Below, piece by piece: positions 23,140 to 30,601 of a stretch of DNA of 31,431 nt; position 1 is the first letter of the stretch, and each line of letters begins with the position of its first letter. The notes under the pieces are model-generated. The model searched no databases. It was not told where the DNA came from and was given only the letters and a program-made list of their open reading frames with translations. The stretch is taken from NCBI GenBank assembly GCA_028709185.1, contig JAQVXM010000001.1, positions 1 to 31,431 of the forward strand, written 5' to 3'. The stretch is from Minisyncoccota bacterium. GTDB taxonomy: Bacteria > Patescibacteriota > Minisyncoccia > UBA6257 > XYB1-36-10. A program made the position numbers and the translations under genes.

Positions 23140-24723
23140 GTGAAGAATTTTAATTTTTTAAAATCGGGCAGAATTAAAGAAGTTTGTTTTATAGCTTTTC
23201 TTTTAATAATCTCTCTTTTTTTTCACTTTTTTTATAAAAATTTTGCGGATAATGACAGCTTTTTTTATATAAGGGAGGCGTGGCGGTTAAGAACGGAAGG
23301 TATTTTTACAACCGATTTTCCATGGACTTATTTTTCGATGATAAGAGAATATGGAATTTCTTTATGGTGGGGATTTTTGATAATTCTTCAGCCTTTTACT
23401 TATTTTTCCGATTTAAGAATAGGAATAAAAATGGCGGGAGTTATTTTTACCTTTTTAGGTCTTTTAATTTTTTATTTAACCATAAGAAGAGAAAAAGTAA
23501 TTTGGCCTTTTATCTGGCCTCTTTTTTATTTATTCTCAGCACCTAATATTCTTTATCGATTTTTAATGGTGCGACCGCAAATTATTTCAACAGCGTTATC
23601 TTTTTTATTGTTATCAGTTTTAGCAAGGGGATCTATTTATACAGTGATAATTACTTCATTTCTGATAACTTGGATACATTTTAATTTTTTTTTCGTGCCA
23701 ATAGTTATATATGCCGTTTATTTTCTTGCAAAACTGGCAGTAGAAAAGAAGGCGGATTTTTGGAAGGGGGCGGGGGTAATAGTCGGGGTGGTATTAGGAT
23801 GGGTGGCGCGGCCCGATTTTTGGTTAGCGGGAAAACTTGTTTATATTCAGATTGTCGATTTATTTCTTACAAAACAAGCAAAAATTCCTCTTCTCTTTGG
23901 CGCAGAAAATGAACCGTTATTATGGATTACTTTATTAAGAAATTTTTGGCCGACTATTTTAATTTTTATCTTCGGTGTTTTTGTGTTGGCGAAGTTTTAT
24001 TTTGAAAAATATAAGAAAGGGGAGATTTTTAAAGCAGGGGATGGAGAAGAGATATTTACCTTAGCAAGTTTTATTTTGGCAAGCGGATTTTTATTTTTAA
24101 CGATGTTTTCGGCGAGGAGGGCATATGATTTTTGGGTGGGATTTTCAATGCTTTTTTTAGCGTCTATTTCTACTTATCTTTTACCTAAAATTTCTTTTAA
24201 AACAAGAGAATTATTAGAAAGTGTCTTTAAATACGGAATAATTGTTTTGTTTATTTTTTCGCTTTTTTATTCCATTTATAAAAATGACAGAAGCATGAAA
24301 GAAGAGGCTTTTAGACCAGACCGATTAGAAGAAGCATCTTTGTGGCTTAGGGAAAATTCAAAAGAAAAAGATATTGTTTTTAATTTGAATTGGGCGAGGT
24401 TTTCTCAAATGTTTTTTTGGAATCAAAAAAATTATTATATCGGAGGATTGGATCCAATATTTCAATATATCTACAACGAAGATTTATATTGGAAATTTCA
24501 TTATTTATCGACTGATCTTGTAACTAAAAAAACATGCGGAAAAGAAGAGTGTAAAGTAGAAGATCTTGAAGACACTTATGAGGTTTTAAAAAATGATTTT
24601 AAAGCAAAATTTGTGTTTTTAGAGAAAGAACAAAATCCGGCGGTTTATTGGTATTTAGAGCAGGACGAGAGATATGAGAAGAAGTTTGAAAATAAAAAAG
24701 AAGTTATTTTTGAAGTAAAATAA
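23140..24723 (+). CDS. GT-C-like membrane glycosyltransferase (STT3/PMT superfamily style)
   Basis: 527 residues starting at GTG 23140. Around ten membrane segments span about 13-385; a soluble C-terminal domain (about 395-527) follows. Just after the first helix, the loop ADNDSFFYIREAWRL carries D37 and D39, placed like the catalytic acidic residues of GT-C glycosyltransferases, whose first extracellular loop contains DxD, DxE or EED motifs. These enzymes transfer sugars from polyprenyl-phosphate donors to proteins or lipids outside the membrane. The WWDYG motif of STT3 is not seen. It might glycosylate surface proteins such as the S-layer protein encoded 1.3 kb downstream; that link is inference. 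Confidence 0.8.
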   Translation: MKNFNFLKSGRIKEVCFIAFLLIISLFFHFFYKNFADNDSFFYIREAWRLRTEGIFTTDFPWTYFSMIREYGISLWWGFLIILQPFTYFSDLRIGIKMAGVIFTFLGLLIFYLTIRREKVIWPFIWPLFYLFSAPNILYRFLMVRPQIISTALSFLLLSVLARGSIYTVIITSFLITWIHFNFFFVPIVIYAVYFLAKLAVEKKADFWKGAGVIVGVVLGWVARPDFWLAGKLVYIQIVDLFLTKQAKIPLLFGAENEPLLWITLLRNFWPTILIFIFGVFVLAKFYFEKYKKGEIFKAGDGEEIFTLASFILASGFLFLTMFSARRAYDFWVGFSMLFLASISTYLLPKISFKTRELLESVFKYGIIVLFIFSLFYSIYKNDRSMKEEAFRPDRLEEASLWLRENSKEKDIVFNLNWARFSQMFFWNQKNYYIGGLDPIFQYIYNEDLYWKFHYLSTDLVTKKTCGKEECKVEDLEDTYEVLKNDFKAKFVFLEKEQNPAVYWYLEQDERYEKKFENKKEVIFEVK

Positions 24724-24798
24724 AAAAAGGAGGATTAAAAAATGGAATATAATTTTAAGAGAGCGTTTTAAGATTGGTAGACTGATTTTATTCTTAAT

Positions 24799-24827
24799 TT
24801 GACATAAAAGAAGAGGAGAAATATATT
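24799..24827 (+). promoter_or_regulatory. Consensus promoter directly abutting the start codon (leaderless)
   Basis: TTGACA (24799-24804) and TATATT (24822-24827) with a 17-bp spacer. The -10 ends 6 nt before ATG 24834, so transcription should begin at or next to the A of the start codon. An AGGAG at 24814-24818 lies inside the promoter, 15 nt from the ATG, too far to be an ideal ribosome site. Confidence 0.75.
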
Positions 24828-24833
24828 AGAGAA

Positions 24834-25544
24834 ATGAATTCGGAAAATTTTAAAAAAGAGGTGTATAGGATTTCCTATGCTTTGTTTATGGTTTCCGAAC
24901 AAATTAAAAGGGTTTCCGTGGCAAAGAAAATTGCCGAATACGCAGTTTTTTTATTAGAAGACGTATATAATAATGATTTAGATAAAGCTTTGAAAGATAA
25001 TGAATTTTTAAGCAGTTTGGTTTATTTTTCTTCTGACACTGGGTTATTAGATTATGAAGATAGAGAGGTTTTAATTGAGGAACTTATTAGTTTAAAGGAA
25101 GTAATAGAAAGAGAGAAAAAAGAAAATAGAGGAGCAAGGGAGTTTTTAAAAAAAGATTTATCAAGTCCACTTCCAATATTTTTAGGAAAAAGAGAGGGTG
25201 AAGAGAATGTTTTCTTTAAGGAAGGTATTTTAGATGGATCTGAATTATTAGAAAAAGACAAGGTTTTAATTAGTTCGGAATTAGGAAATTCGGAAATTCG
25301 GAAAGATAGTTCGGAAATTAGGAATTTAGAGAAAGCTTCGGATGGAACTTTAAAAAGGAGGGAAGATATATTAAACAGAATAAAGCAGAGCGGAATTTGT
25401 TTTTTAAAAGATTTGTCAGTTTTTTTCCCTAATTGCAGTGAAAGAACATTAAGATATGACTTAGAGTGGCTTTCGAAGCAAAAAAAAGTGGAAAAAATAG
25501 GAAGTAGCGGACCAGGAACATTTTATAGGGCAAAAATAGAATAA
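24834..25544 (+). CDS. DeoR-type HTH regulator with N-terminal helical domain
   Basis: 236 residues. The N-terminal half (about 1-105) is all-helical (VYRISYALFMVSEQ, SVAKKIAEYAVFLLEDV). A low-complexity linker follows, and the C-terminus (about 174-232) is a DeoR-like winged helix: KRREDILNRIKQSG, then FLKDLSVFFPNCSERTLRYDLEWLSKQKKVEKIG. Such helix-bundle/DeoR proteins are common in Patescibacteria, with no known ligand. The linker DNA carries four copies of TTCGGAA in 43 nt (25274-25316). The gene appears to be transcribed as a leaderless mRNA. Confidence 0.85.
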   Translation: MNSENFKKEVYRISYALFMVSEQIKRVSVAKKIAEYAVFLLEDVYNNDLDKALKDNEFLSSLVYFSSDTGLLDYEDREVLIEELISLKEVIEREKKENRGAREFLKKDLSSPLPIFLGKREGEENVFFKEGILDGSELLEKDKVLISSELGNSEIRKDSSEIRNLEKASDGTLKRREDILNRIKQSGICFLKDLSVFFPNCSERTLRYDLEWLSKQKKVEKIGSSGPGTFYRAKIE

Positions 25545-25562
25545 TAAGAAAAAATTTTTTAA

Positions 25563-25589
25563 TTGATAACTTTTAGAAGAATATATAAT
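25563..25589 (+). promoter_or_regulatory. Promoter for the candidate structured RNA
   Basis: TTGATA (25563-25568) and TATAAT (25584-25589) with a 15-bp spacer, slightly short. It lies just after the DeoR-type gene and just before the structured RNA, for which it gives a start near 25596. Confidence 0.5.
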
Positions 25590-25595
25590 AATTTT

Positions 25596-25856
25596 AATAA
25601 CTAAAGTAATAAAAAGGAGTAACTAAAAAGATTTATTTCCGTTTAATATTAATGAAAATCGGAAATTTTAGTAACTATTGATTTTGATTGTCTGATTTGT
25701 TAATGTTAGGAACGGTTTTAGCATTTTAAATAGTGCTTAAAGTTCTTAGTGTGAGGCTGAGAACATAAATAAGAGGATATTTCCTCTTATTTAAAAGCTT
25801 TAGTTAAATAAAAATTTAACAAAGAAAAAAGCCTCGTTCTAAGAACGGGGCTTTTT
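25596..25856 (+). ncRNA. Candidate structured noncoding RNA upstream of the S-layer gene
   Basis: About 260 nt without a credible ORF, bounded by a promoter and a terminator. By hand it folds into a multi-branch structure. P1: TAACTAAAG (25598-25606) with CTTTAGTTA (25798-25806), perfect 9 bp. P2: 25618-25627 with 25667-25676 (one mismatch), an internal bulge, then ATTTCCG (25635-25641) with CGGAAAT (25660-25666). P3: TAGGAAC (25707-25713) with GTTCTTA (25742-25748), enclosing TTTAGCA/TGCTTAAA. P4: 25766-25777 with 25782-25793, perfect 12 bp. An alternative 8-bp hairpin (25742-25749/25757-25764) would disrupt P3. It matches no class I recognise: not tRNA, tmRNA, RNase P, SRP or TPP riboswitch. 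It could be a sRNA or a leader controlling the surface protein. Confidence 0.55.
25830..25856 (+). terminator. Terminator of the structured RNA
   Basis: AGCCTCGTTC (25830-25839) / GAACGGGGCT (25843-25852) form a 10-bp stem with one G-T pair and a 3-nt loop, followed by T5. It lies 158 nt before the S-layer gene. Confidence 0.88.
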
Positions 25857-26013
25857 AAGTAAATGATATTAAAGGTTTGTCGCTTATTTAACCCTATCTC
25901 TTACCCCTCACAAGGTCAGCGGTTTGGTCGATAATTAGTTGCAAACTTTCCAGAAAATTATACATTATAAATTTAGAATTAATTACACTAGATAACGAAA
26001 AAAAGAAAGAAAA
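25857..26013 (+). promoter_or_regulatory. S-layer gene upstream region with probable promoter
   Basis: 157 nt of non-coding DNA. TTGCAA (25939-25944) with TACATT (25961-25966) at 16 bp, or a TATAAA at 25966, is the best promoter candidate; the leader would be about 40 nt and ends in the purine-rich GAAAGAAAA before ATG 26014. A C-rich stretch (CCCTATCTCTTACCCC, 25892-25907) is unusual for this genome and unexplained. Confidence 0.4.
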
Positions 26014-29000
26014 ATGAGTAAAAAATTGGTTTCTATAGCGCTTTCTTTAACTACTGTAGTTTGGCTTTCTGGAGCAGCAATGGCAGTTCCAGTAGCACAA
26101 GCTCAATCTACGACTGATTTGCAGTCACAGATTGCGGCTTTGCTTGCTCAAATACAACAGTTACAAGCGCAGTTAAATGCGGCAGGAGGTTCAACAACTA
26201 CGGGAACTTCAGTTGCATGCTCTTTCACCCGCTCCCTCACAGTGGGTTCGACAGGAGCTGATGTGAAGTGCTTGCAGCAATACCTTAATGCCAGCGGATT
26301 TACAATTGCCACGACCGGAGCCGGTTCGCCTGGAAATGAATCAACATATTTTGGTTCATTAACAAAAGCGGCGGTTGCTAAATGGCAAGCGGCAAAAGGA
26401 GTTTCTCCAGCAGTGGGATACTTCGGTACAATTTCAAGAGCCAAATATACTGAAATTGCTTCAACAACCACAACAACCGGAACAACAACTACAACAACCG
26501 GAACAACAACCACAACAACTACATCCGTAGGTTCAGGTTTAACAGTAAGTTTGGCATCGACTCAGCCAACAGCGGGTCTTTTCGGAGAAAATTTTGCCAG
26601 CAGACCTTTCACTAACTTAACCTTCAGAGCTTCAAGCGATGGAGATGTTACAGTTGATGAAGTGACTGTTGAAAGAACCGGACAAGGTGCTGATCAGGCT
26701 TTTTCCGGAACAGTTCTCTTAGATGAAAATGGAGTCAGAATCGGAGATGCAAAAACCTTTGGTTCGACACATAGAGCTCGCTTGACTGAAAATTTTGTGA
26801 TTAAAGCCGGACAATCAAGAACAATAACATTGGCCGGAGATTCTGATAGTGATCAGAATGATTACAATGGACAGCTTGTATCCCTCTCTCTTGTTGAAGT
26901 CAAAACAGTTGGTTCAACAACAGTGACGGCCAGCTATCCTATGACTGGAACAGTTCACACAGTTAACAGCACGCTTTCTATCGGAACAGCGACTTTAACT
27001 CGCGGACCATCTGATCCAGGATCAGGACAGACAAAGGAAGTGGGAACAACAGGATATTTGTTCTCAGCTCTTAAAGTGACTGCCGGATCACAAGAAGATA
27101 TAACAATGAAATCCGTGCAATTTAATCAATCCGGTTCAGCGGCAGAAACTGATCTTGAAAACGTAAAAATTTACGTTGATGGAACAGCTTATAATGCGAC
27201 TGTAACAGGAGATTATTACCAAGCTTCTCTTGGAAATGGAATTGTTATAACAAAAGGAAATTCAAAGGAAATATTAGTAAGAGGTGATATCGTCGGAGGT
27301 TCGGCAAGAACGATTGACTTCGATCTTTACCGCTACGCCGATGTTCAGCTTACTGGTAATACTTATGGTTACGGAATTCTTCCTTCAGCTTCAGAAGTAG
27401 CAGCTAGCGCTGATGATGGAAAATTCCACGCAGCTCAGCCAAATTTCGATGCTTTCGAGGTGACAGTTTCAGCTGGAACTTTGACAGTGTCTAAGGCTTC
27501 TTCAGTACAAGCTCAGAATATCGCCATTAATTTGTCCGATCAGCCTCTTGGAGGATTTGAAATCGATGTAAAAGGAGAGGATGTGTCGGTTGCTTCAATG
27601 ATATTCGGTCTTGATATAGCTGTTGATGGATCACCAGATGCAAGCAATATTACATCTATAACTTTGGTTGATGCTAATGGAAATGTAGTTGCGGGACCAG
27701 ATGACGGAGTTTCAACAGGAAAAGTAACTTTCTCAGATACAGTAACTTTCCCAGTTGGAAAACATATTTACACTTTAAAGGGAAAGATCGGAACTAGCTT
27801 CTCTAACGACCAGACAGTTTCGGCTTCGACTACTCCTTCGGGATGGTCAACAGTTAAAGGTGTAACAACCGGACAAACGATTTCCCCAACTCCTTCATCG
27901 GCAGTTGCGGCAAGTACGATGACAATAAAGGGAGCAGCGCTTTCTATTTCAACTTCAGCGACACCAGTTGCTCAATCAGTGGTTCGTGGCGTAACTGGTT
28001 TTACATTCGCTAAATTTGTTTTAGATGCGACTGGTTCCGGAGAAGATATTCGGGTAAATTCAATGTATCCGGAATTATCAACTCTTGGTACAGCTAATAC
28101 AGCTGATGACCTGACAAATTGTCAGATGTGGGATGGATCAACATCTCTTAATACAGGAACAAATATCGCTAATCCGACCAATAATAATGCGGCTGGAGAC
28201 GATATAACGGTTCTTTTTGACACAGGTCTTACAATTAGCAAAGGAACAACAAAGACTTTGGATTGGAAATGCGATATCGCGGCTAATGGAACTGGAACAA
28301 CTTACGCTTTCGGATTGGAAAATACAGCCGGAAGAGTGGTTTCAACCGGATTTACTTCAGGCCAAGATGTTACTGAAAATATTACCGATTCAAATGGTCA
28401 GATAATGACAATGGCGGGAGCAGGAGCATTAACAATCGCTCTTGATTCTTCAAGTCCTTCTTTGAAACTTGTTAATGCTAATACAACCAATAACATTATT
28501 TCGGCTTTGAAATTGACATCTTCTAATGAAGATATCAGTGTTTCGCAAATTTCTTTGCAGTTGACCAATACAGCTTCAAATACACCTCAGGACTTAGTAA
28601 AGGTGACTGGATGGTTGACGGGAGGAACGAGCGCAGTAGGAGAAGCGATCTTTGTCGGCGATTATGCCACAATGACTTTGACTGGAGTGACGATTCCTAA
28701 AAACAGCGATTTAGTCTTAACTCTTAAGGCAGATATCGCTCAGATGGGAACTGATCAGCCGGCCAGACCGGGACACACTGTAAAAGTTGACTTTGATACC
28801 GATGATAAAACCGGATCAAACAGCAATACAAAGGGTGTCGGATCATCTTCTGGAACAACAGTTTATGCTTCAGGAGCAGACACAGCTTCAAATGGAGTCA
28901 AGATCTATAAAGCAGTTCCGACTCTTGCTAAAGTTGATTTGTCATCCTCGGAGAGAACGCTTGTAGCCGGAACGAGAACACTTTATAAGTTCTCAGTTTC

Positions 29001-29592
29001 AGCTCCGTCAACCGGAGGAGTAGGACTTTACAAGTTCACTTTTGACACAGCGTCACAAGGAGGAGACTCAGCTATCTCTTACAGAACAACATCTTTCAAG
29101 GTTTACGGATATTCCGATTCTTCGTTTAGTCAGACAGCTTTCAACACCAGTGGACTGTTAAATAATGACGGTTTAGCGGTGTCTGGAGCGGCCTCAACCG
29201 GAGAATTTGAAGTTCGTTTCAATCCAGTAGCGGAAACTGGTTCAACGGCGGAAGCTATTCAGGTTCCAGCCGGACAGACCCGTTACTTCAAACTGGTTGG
29301 AGACGTAACCGGAAAGACTGCAACAACAACATTGAGTGTTAATCTCTTAGGGGATACCTACGCGATTAATTCGGCAATGACAGCTGGAGATGATAACTTT
29401 ACCGGAGCTAGCGCTGGAGCTTATGCTTTTGCGACAACAGCAACGATAATTCACTCGTCCGAATACAATAACTTTATTTGGTCAGATAACGCGACAACCA
29501 CTTCTGGTGTTTCAACTTATGACTGGTCAAATGGTTATTCAGTATCAGGATTACCATCAGCTGGTATGGATTCTGAAACTTTAACTCCGTAA
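26014..29592 (+). CDS. Large S-layer-like surface protein with peptidoglycan-binding domain
   Basis: 1192 residues, the largest gene here. Signal peptide about 1-30 (ends AQA). A Gln-rich helix (DLQSQIAALLAQIQQLQAQL, 35-54) is followed by a PG_binding_1-like domain (about 70-148; TVGSTGADVKCLQQYLNASG and YFGSLTKAAVAKWQ), with C69 and C86 as a possible disulfide. A Thr-only linker (150-170) is encoded by a tandem ACA-type repeat. The rest is a series of beta-rich, Ig-like modules rich in Thr, Ser, Gly and Ala, ending with NNFIWSDNATT and DWSNGYSVSGLP. This matches abundant surface proteins of Parcubacteria. Codon use differs from the neighbours (CGC, CGT, TTC, TAC and ATC are frequent), as expected for very high expression. 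No sortase signal; attachment is presumably through the peptidoglycan domain. Confidence 0.9.
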   Translation: MSKKLVSIALSLTTVVWLSGAAMAVPVAQAQSTTDLQSQIAALLAQIQQLQAQLNAAGGSTTTGTSVACSFTRSLTVGSTGADVKCLQQYLNASGFTIATTGAGSPGNESTYFGSLTKAAVAKWQAAKGVSPAVGYFGTISRAKYTEIASTTTTTGTTTTTTGTTTTTTTSVGSGLTVSLASTQPTAGLFGENFASRPFTNLTFRASSDGDVTVDEVTVERTGQGADQAFSGTVLLDENGVRIGDAKTFGSTHRARLTENFVIKAGQSRTITLAGDSDSDQNDYNGQLVSLSLVEVKTVGSTTVTASYPMTGTVHTVNSTLSIGTATLTRGPSDPGSGQTKEVGTTGYLFSALKVTAGSQEDITMKSVQFNQSGSAAETDLENVKIYVDGTAYNATVTGDYYQASLGNGIVITKGNSKEILVRGDIVGGSARTIDFDLYRYADVQLTGNTYGYGILPSASEVAASADDGKFHAAQPNFDAFEVTVSAGTLTVSKASSVQAQNIAINLSDQPLGGFEIDVKGEDVSVASMIFGLDIAVDGSPDASNITSITLVDANGNVVAGPDDGVSTGKVTFSDTVTFPVGKHIYTLKGKIGTSFSNDQTVSASTTPSGWSTVKGVTTGQTISPTPSSAVAASTMTIKGAALSISTSATPVAQSVVRGVTGFTFAKFVLDATGSGEDIRVNSMYPELSTLGTANTADDLTNCQMWDGSTSLNTGTNIANPTNNNAAGDDITVLFDTGLTISKGTTKTLDWKCDIAANGTGTTYAFGLENTAGRVVSTGFTSGQDVTENITDSNGQIMTMAGAGALTIALDSSSPSLKLVNANTTNNIISALKLTSSNEDISVSQISLQLTNTASNTPQDLVKVTGWLTGGTSAVGEAIFVGDYATMTLTGVTIPKNSDLVLTLKADIAQMGTDQPARPGHTVKVDFDTDDKTGSNSNTKGVGSSSGTTVYASGADTASNGVKIYKAVPTLAKVDLSSSERTLVAGTRTLYKFSVSAPSTGGVGLYKFTFDTASQGGDSAISYRTTSFKVYGYSDSSFSQTAFNTSGLLNNDGLAVSGAASTGEFEVRFNPVAETGSTAEAIQVPAGQTRYFKLVGDVTGKTATTTLSVNLLGDTYAINSAMTAGDDNFTGASAGAYAFATTATIIHSSEYNNFIWSDNATTTSGVSTYDWSNGYSVSGLPSAGMDSETLTP

Positions 29593-29611
29593 TTTGAGTT
29601 AAAAAGAAATA

Positions 29612-29671
29612 TCTTTTAGTTAAAGATCTAAAAGAGAAACAACCCCGACTGAAAAGTCGGGGTTGTTTTTA
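29612..29671 (+). terminator. Double hairpin terminator of the S-layer gene
   Basis: First hairpin TCTTTTAG (29612-29619) / CTAAAAGA (29628-29635). The terminator proper follows: a perfect 12-bp stem ACAACCCCGACT (29639-29650) / AGTCGGGGTTGT (29655-29666) with a GAAA tetraloop and T-run. It is the strongest terminator in the window and may also protect the mRNA 3' end. Confidence 0.93.
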
Positions 29672-29698
29672 TAATCAGTTTCTGATAAGTTTCTTATT

Positions 29699-30484
29699 AT
29701 GAAAAAGACATTAATAATTTTTTTAATTGTGATTTTGGCTGTTTTTATCTATTTAGGAGGAAAGTTTTTAAATAGCAATAAAGTTCAAGAAAATAATAAT
29801 TTTTCAGAATTAGAGGAAATTTTAAACGCGACTTCGACAGCGCCTCAAGCGGAGATAAAAGAAATAAAAGAAGATTTTGAAAATACTTTTACTCCATATA
29901 GAGGACAGGACTTAAGTGAGATAGGAAACGATGCTTTTATTGAAAAAGTTCCGGAGAAAATATTAAATGATTCAAAAGCGGAGCTTGCAAGATTAAAAAG
30001 CAGTTTAGAAAAAAATCCGGAAAATGTCGATGAATGGATAAAAGTAGGAATGATAAAGAAATTTTATAACAACTATATCGGAGCAAGAGATGCATGGGAA
30101 TACGCAAAGTATCTAAATGACACAAATTCTTCGGTCTACTACAATTTAGGAAATCTTTACGGAATGTATCTGAAAAATAATGTAGAAGGAGAAGAAAATT
30201 TCAAAAGAGCATTAGAATTGGAAAAAGGAGAAACAAGTTTTTATATAAACTTTGCTGATTTTTATAGAAATTTTTATATAGAAAAAAAAGCGGAAGCGGA
30301 AGCGGTTATTCAAGAAGGATTGAAAAATATGCCAAACGACGGGAGTCTGCTTGTTTATGCCGGCGGATATTATGAAGAATTAGGAGATAAAGAAAAAGCT
30401 CTTTTATATTATAAAAAAGCTTTAGATTTAGATCCGGATAATCAAGAGTTAAAGAATGAGATAGAAAAATTATCCGTAAATTAG
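29699..30484 (+). CDS. Membrane-anchored TPR protein
   Basis: 261 residues. One N-terminal membrane helix (about 3-21), a charged linker (30-85), then about four to five tetratricopeptide repeats (about 90-255). The clearest are DEWIKVGMIKKFYNNYIGA, VYYNLGNLYGMYLKNNVEG and the canonical GDKEKALLYYKKALDLDPDN. TPRs form a scaffold for protein contacts; here probably outside the membrane. I associate this architecture with a common Patescibacteria family of unknown role. It follows the S-layer gene after a strong terminator, with TATAAT (29670-29675) in the T-run as a possible promoter element and no Shine-Dalgarno site. A link to S-layer assembly is a guess from position. Confidence 0.85.
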   Translation: MKKTLIIFLIVILAVFIYLGGKFLNSNKVQENNNFSELEEILNATSTAPQAEIKEIKEDFENTFTPYRGQDLSEIGNDAFIEKVPEKILNDSKAELARLKSSLEKNPENVDEWIKVGMIKKFYNNYIGARDAWEYAKYLNDTNSSVYYNLGNLYGMYLKNNVEGEENFKRALELEKGETSFYINFADFYRNFYIEKKAEAEAVIQEGLKNMPNDGSLLVYAGGYYEELGDKEKALLYYKKALDLDPDNQELKNEIEKLSVN

Positions 30485-30601
30485 CGCAGAGATTTTTTAA
30501 AAGGGAAGGGAGCCGGGAGCAACAATTTGTTTTTAAATTTTTCACTGATTTTTTTGAGTTGAAATTGAAATAAAAAGGCTTGACAAAAGGTATTAAATTA
30601 A

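Noticed and set aside
23085..23153. 22-residue ORF bridging the membrane-protein stop and the GT-C start
   Set aside because: No ribosome site; it could be a coupling peptide or a frameshift trace, but nothing supports either.
25751..25764. CTGAGA reminiscent of the TPP riboswitch core
   Set aside because: The other conserved TPP elements (for example GATAATGCC-type) are absent nearby, so the match is not meaningful.
26464..26523. Tandem ACA-rich repeats suggestive of a CRISPR or satellite
   Set aside because: They encode the Thr linker of the S-layer protein, stay in frame and have no spacers.
30306..30545. 79-residue minus-strand ORF over the end of the TPR gene
   Set aside because: It lies antisense to a well-supported gene, has no ribosome site, and its composition (Leu, Cys and Arg rich) is what the antisense of A-rich coding DNA gives.
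30580..30596. TTGACA followed by TATTAA upstream of the GT4 gene
   Set aside because: Only 5 bp separate the boxes, so they cannot form one sigma70 promoter; a -10 at the correct distance would fall on the start codon.
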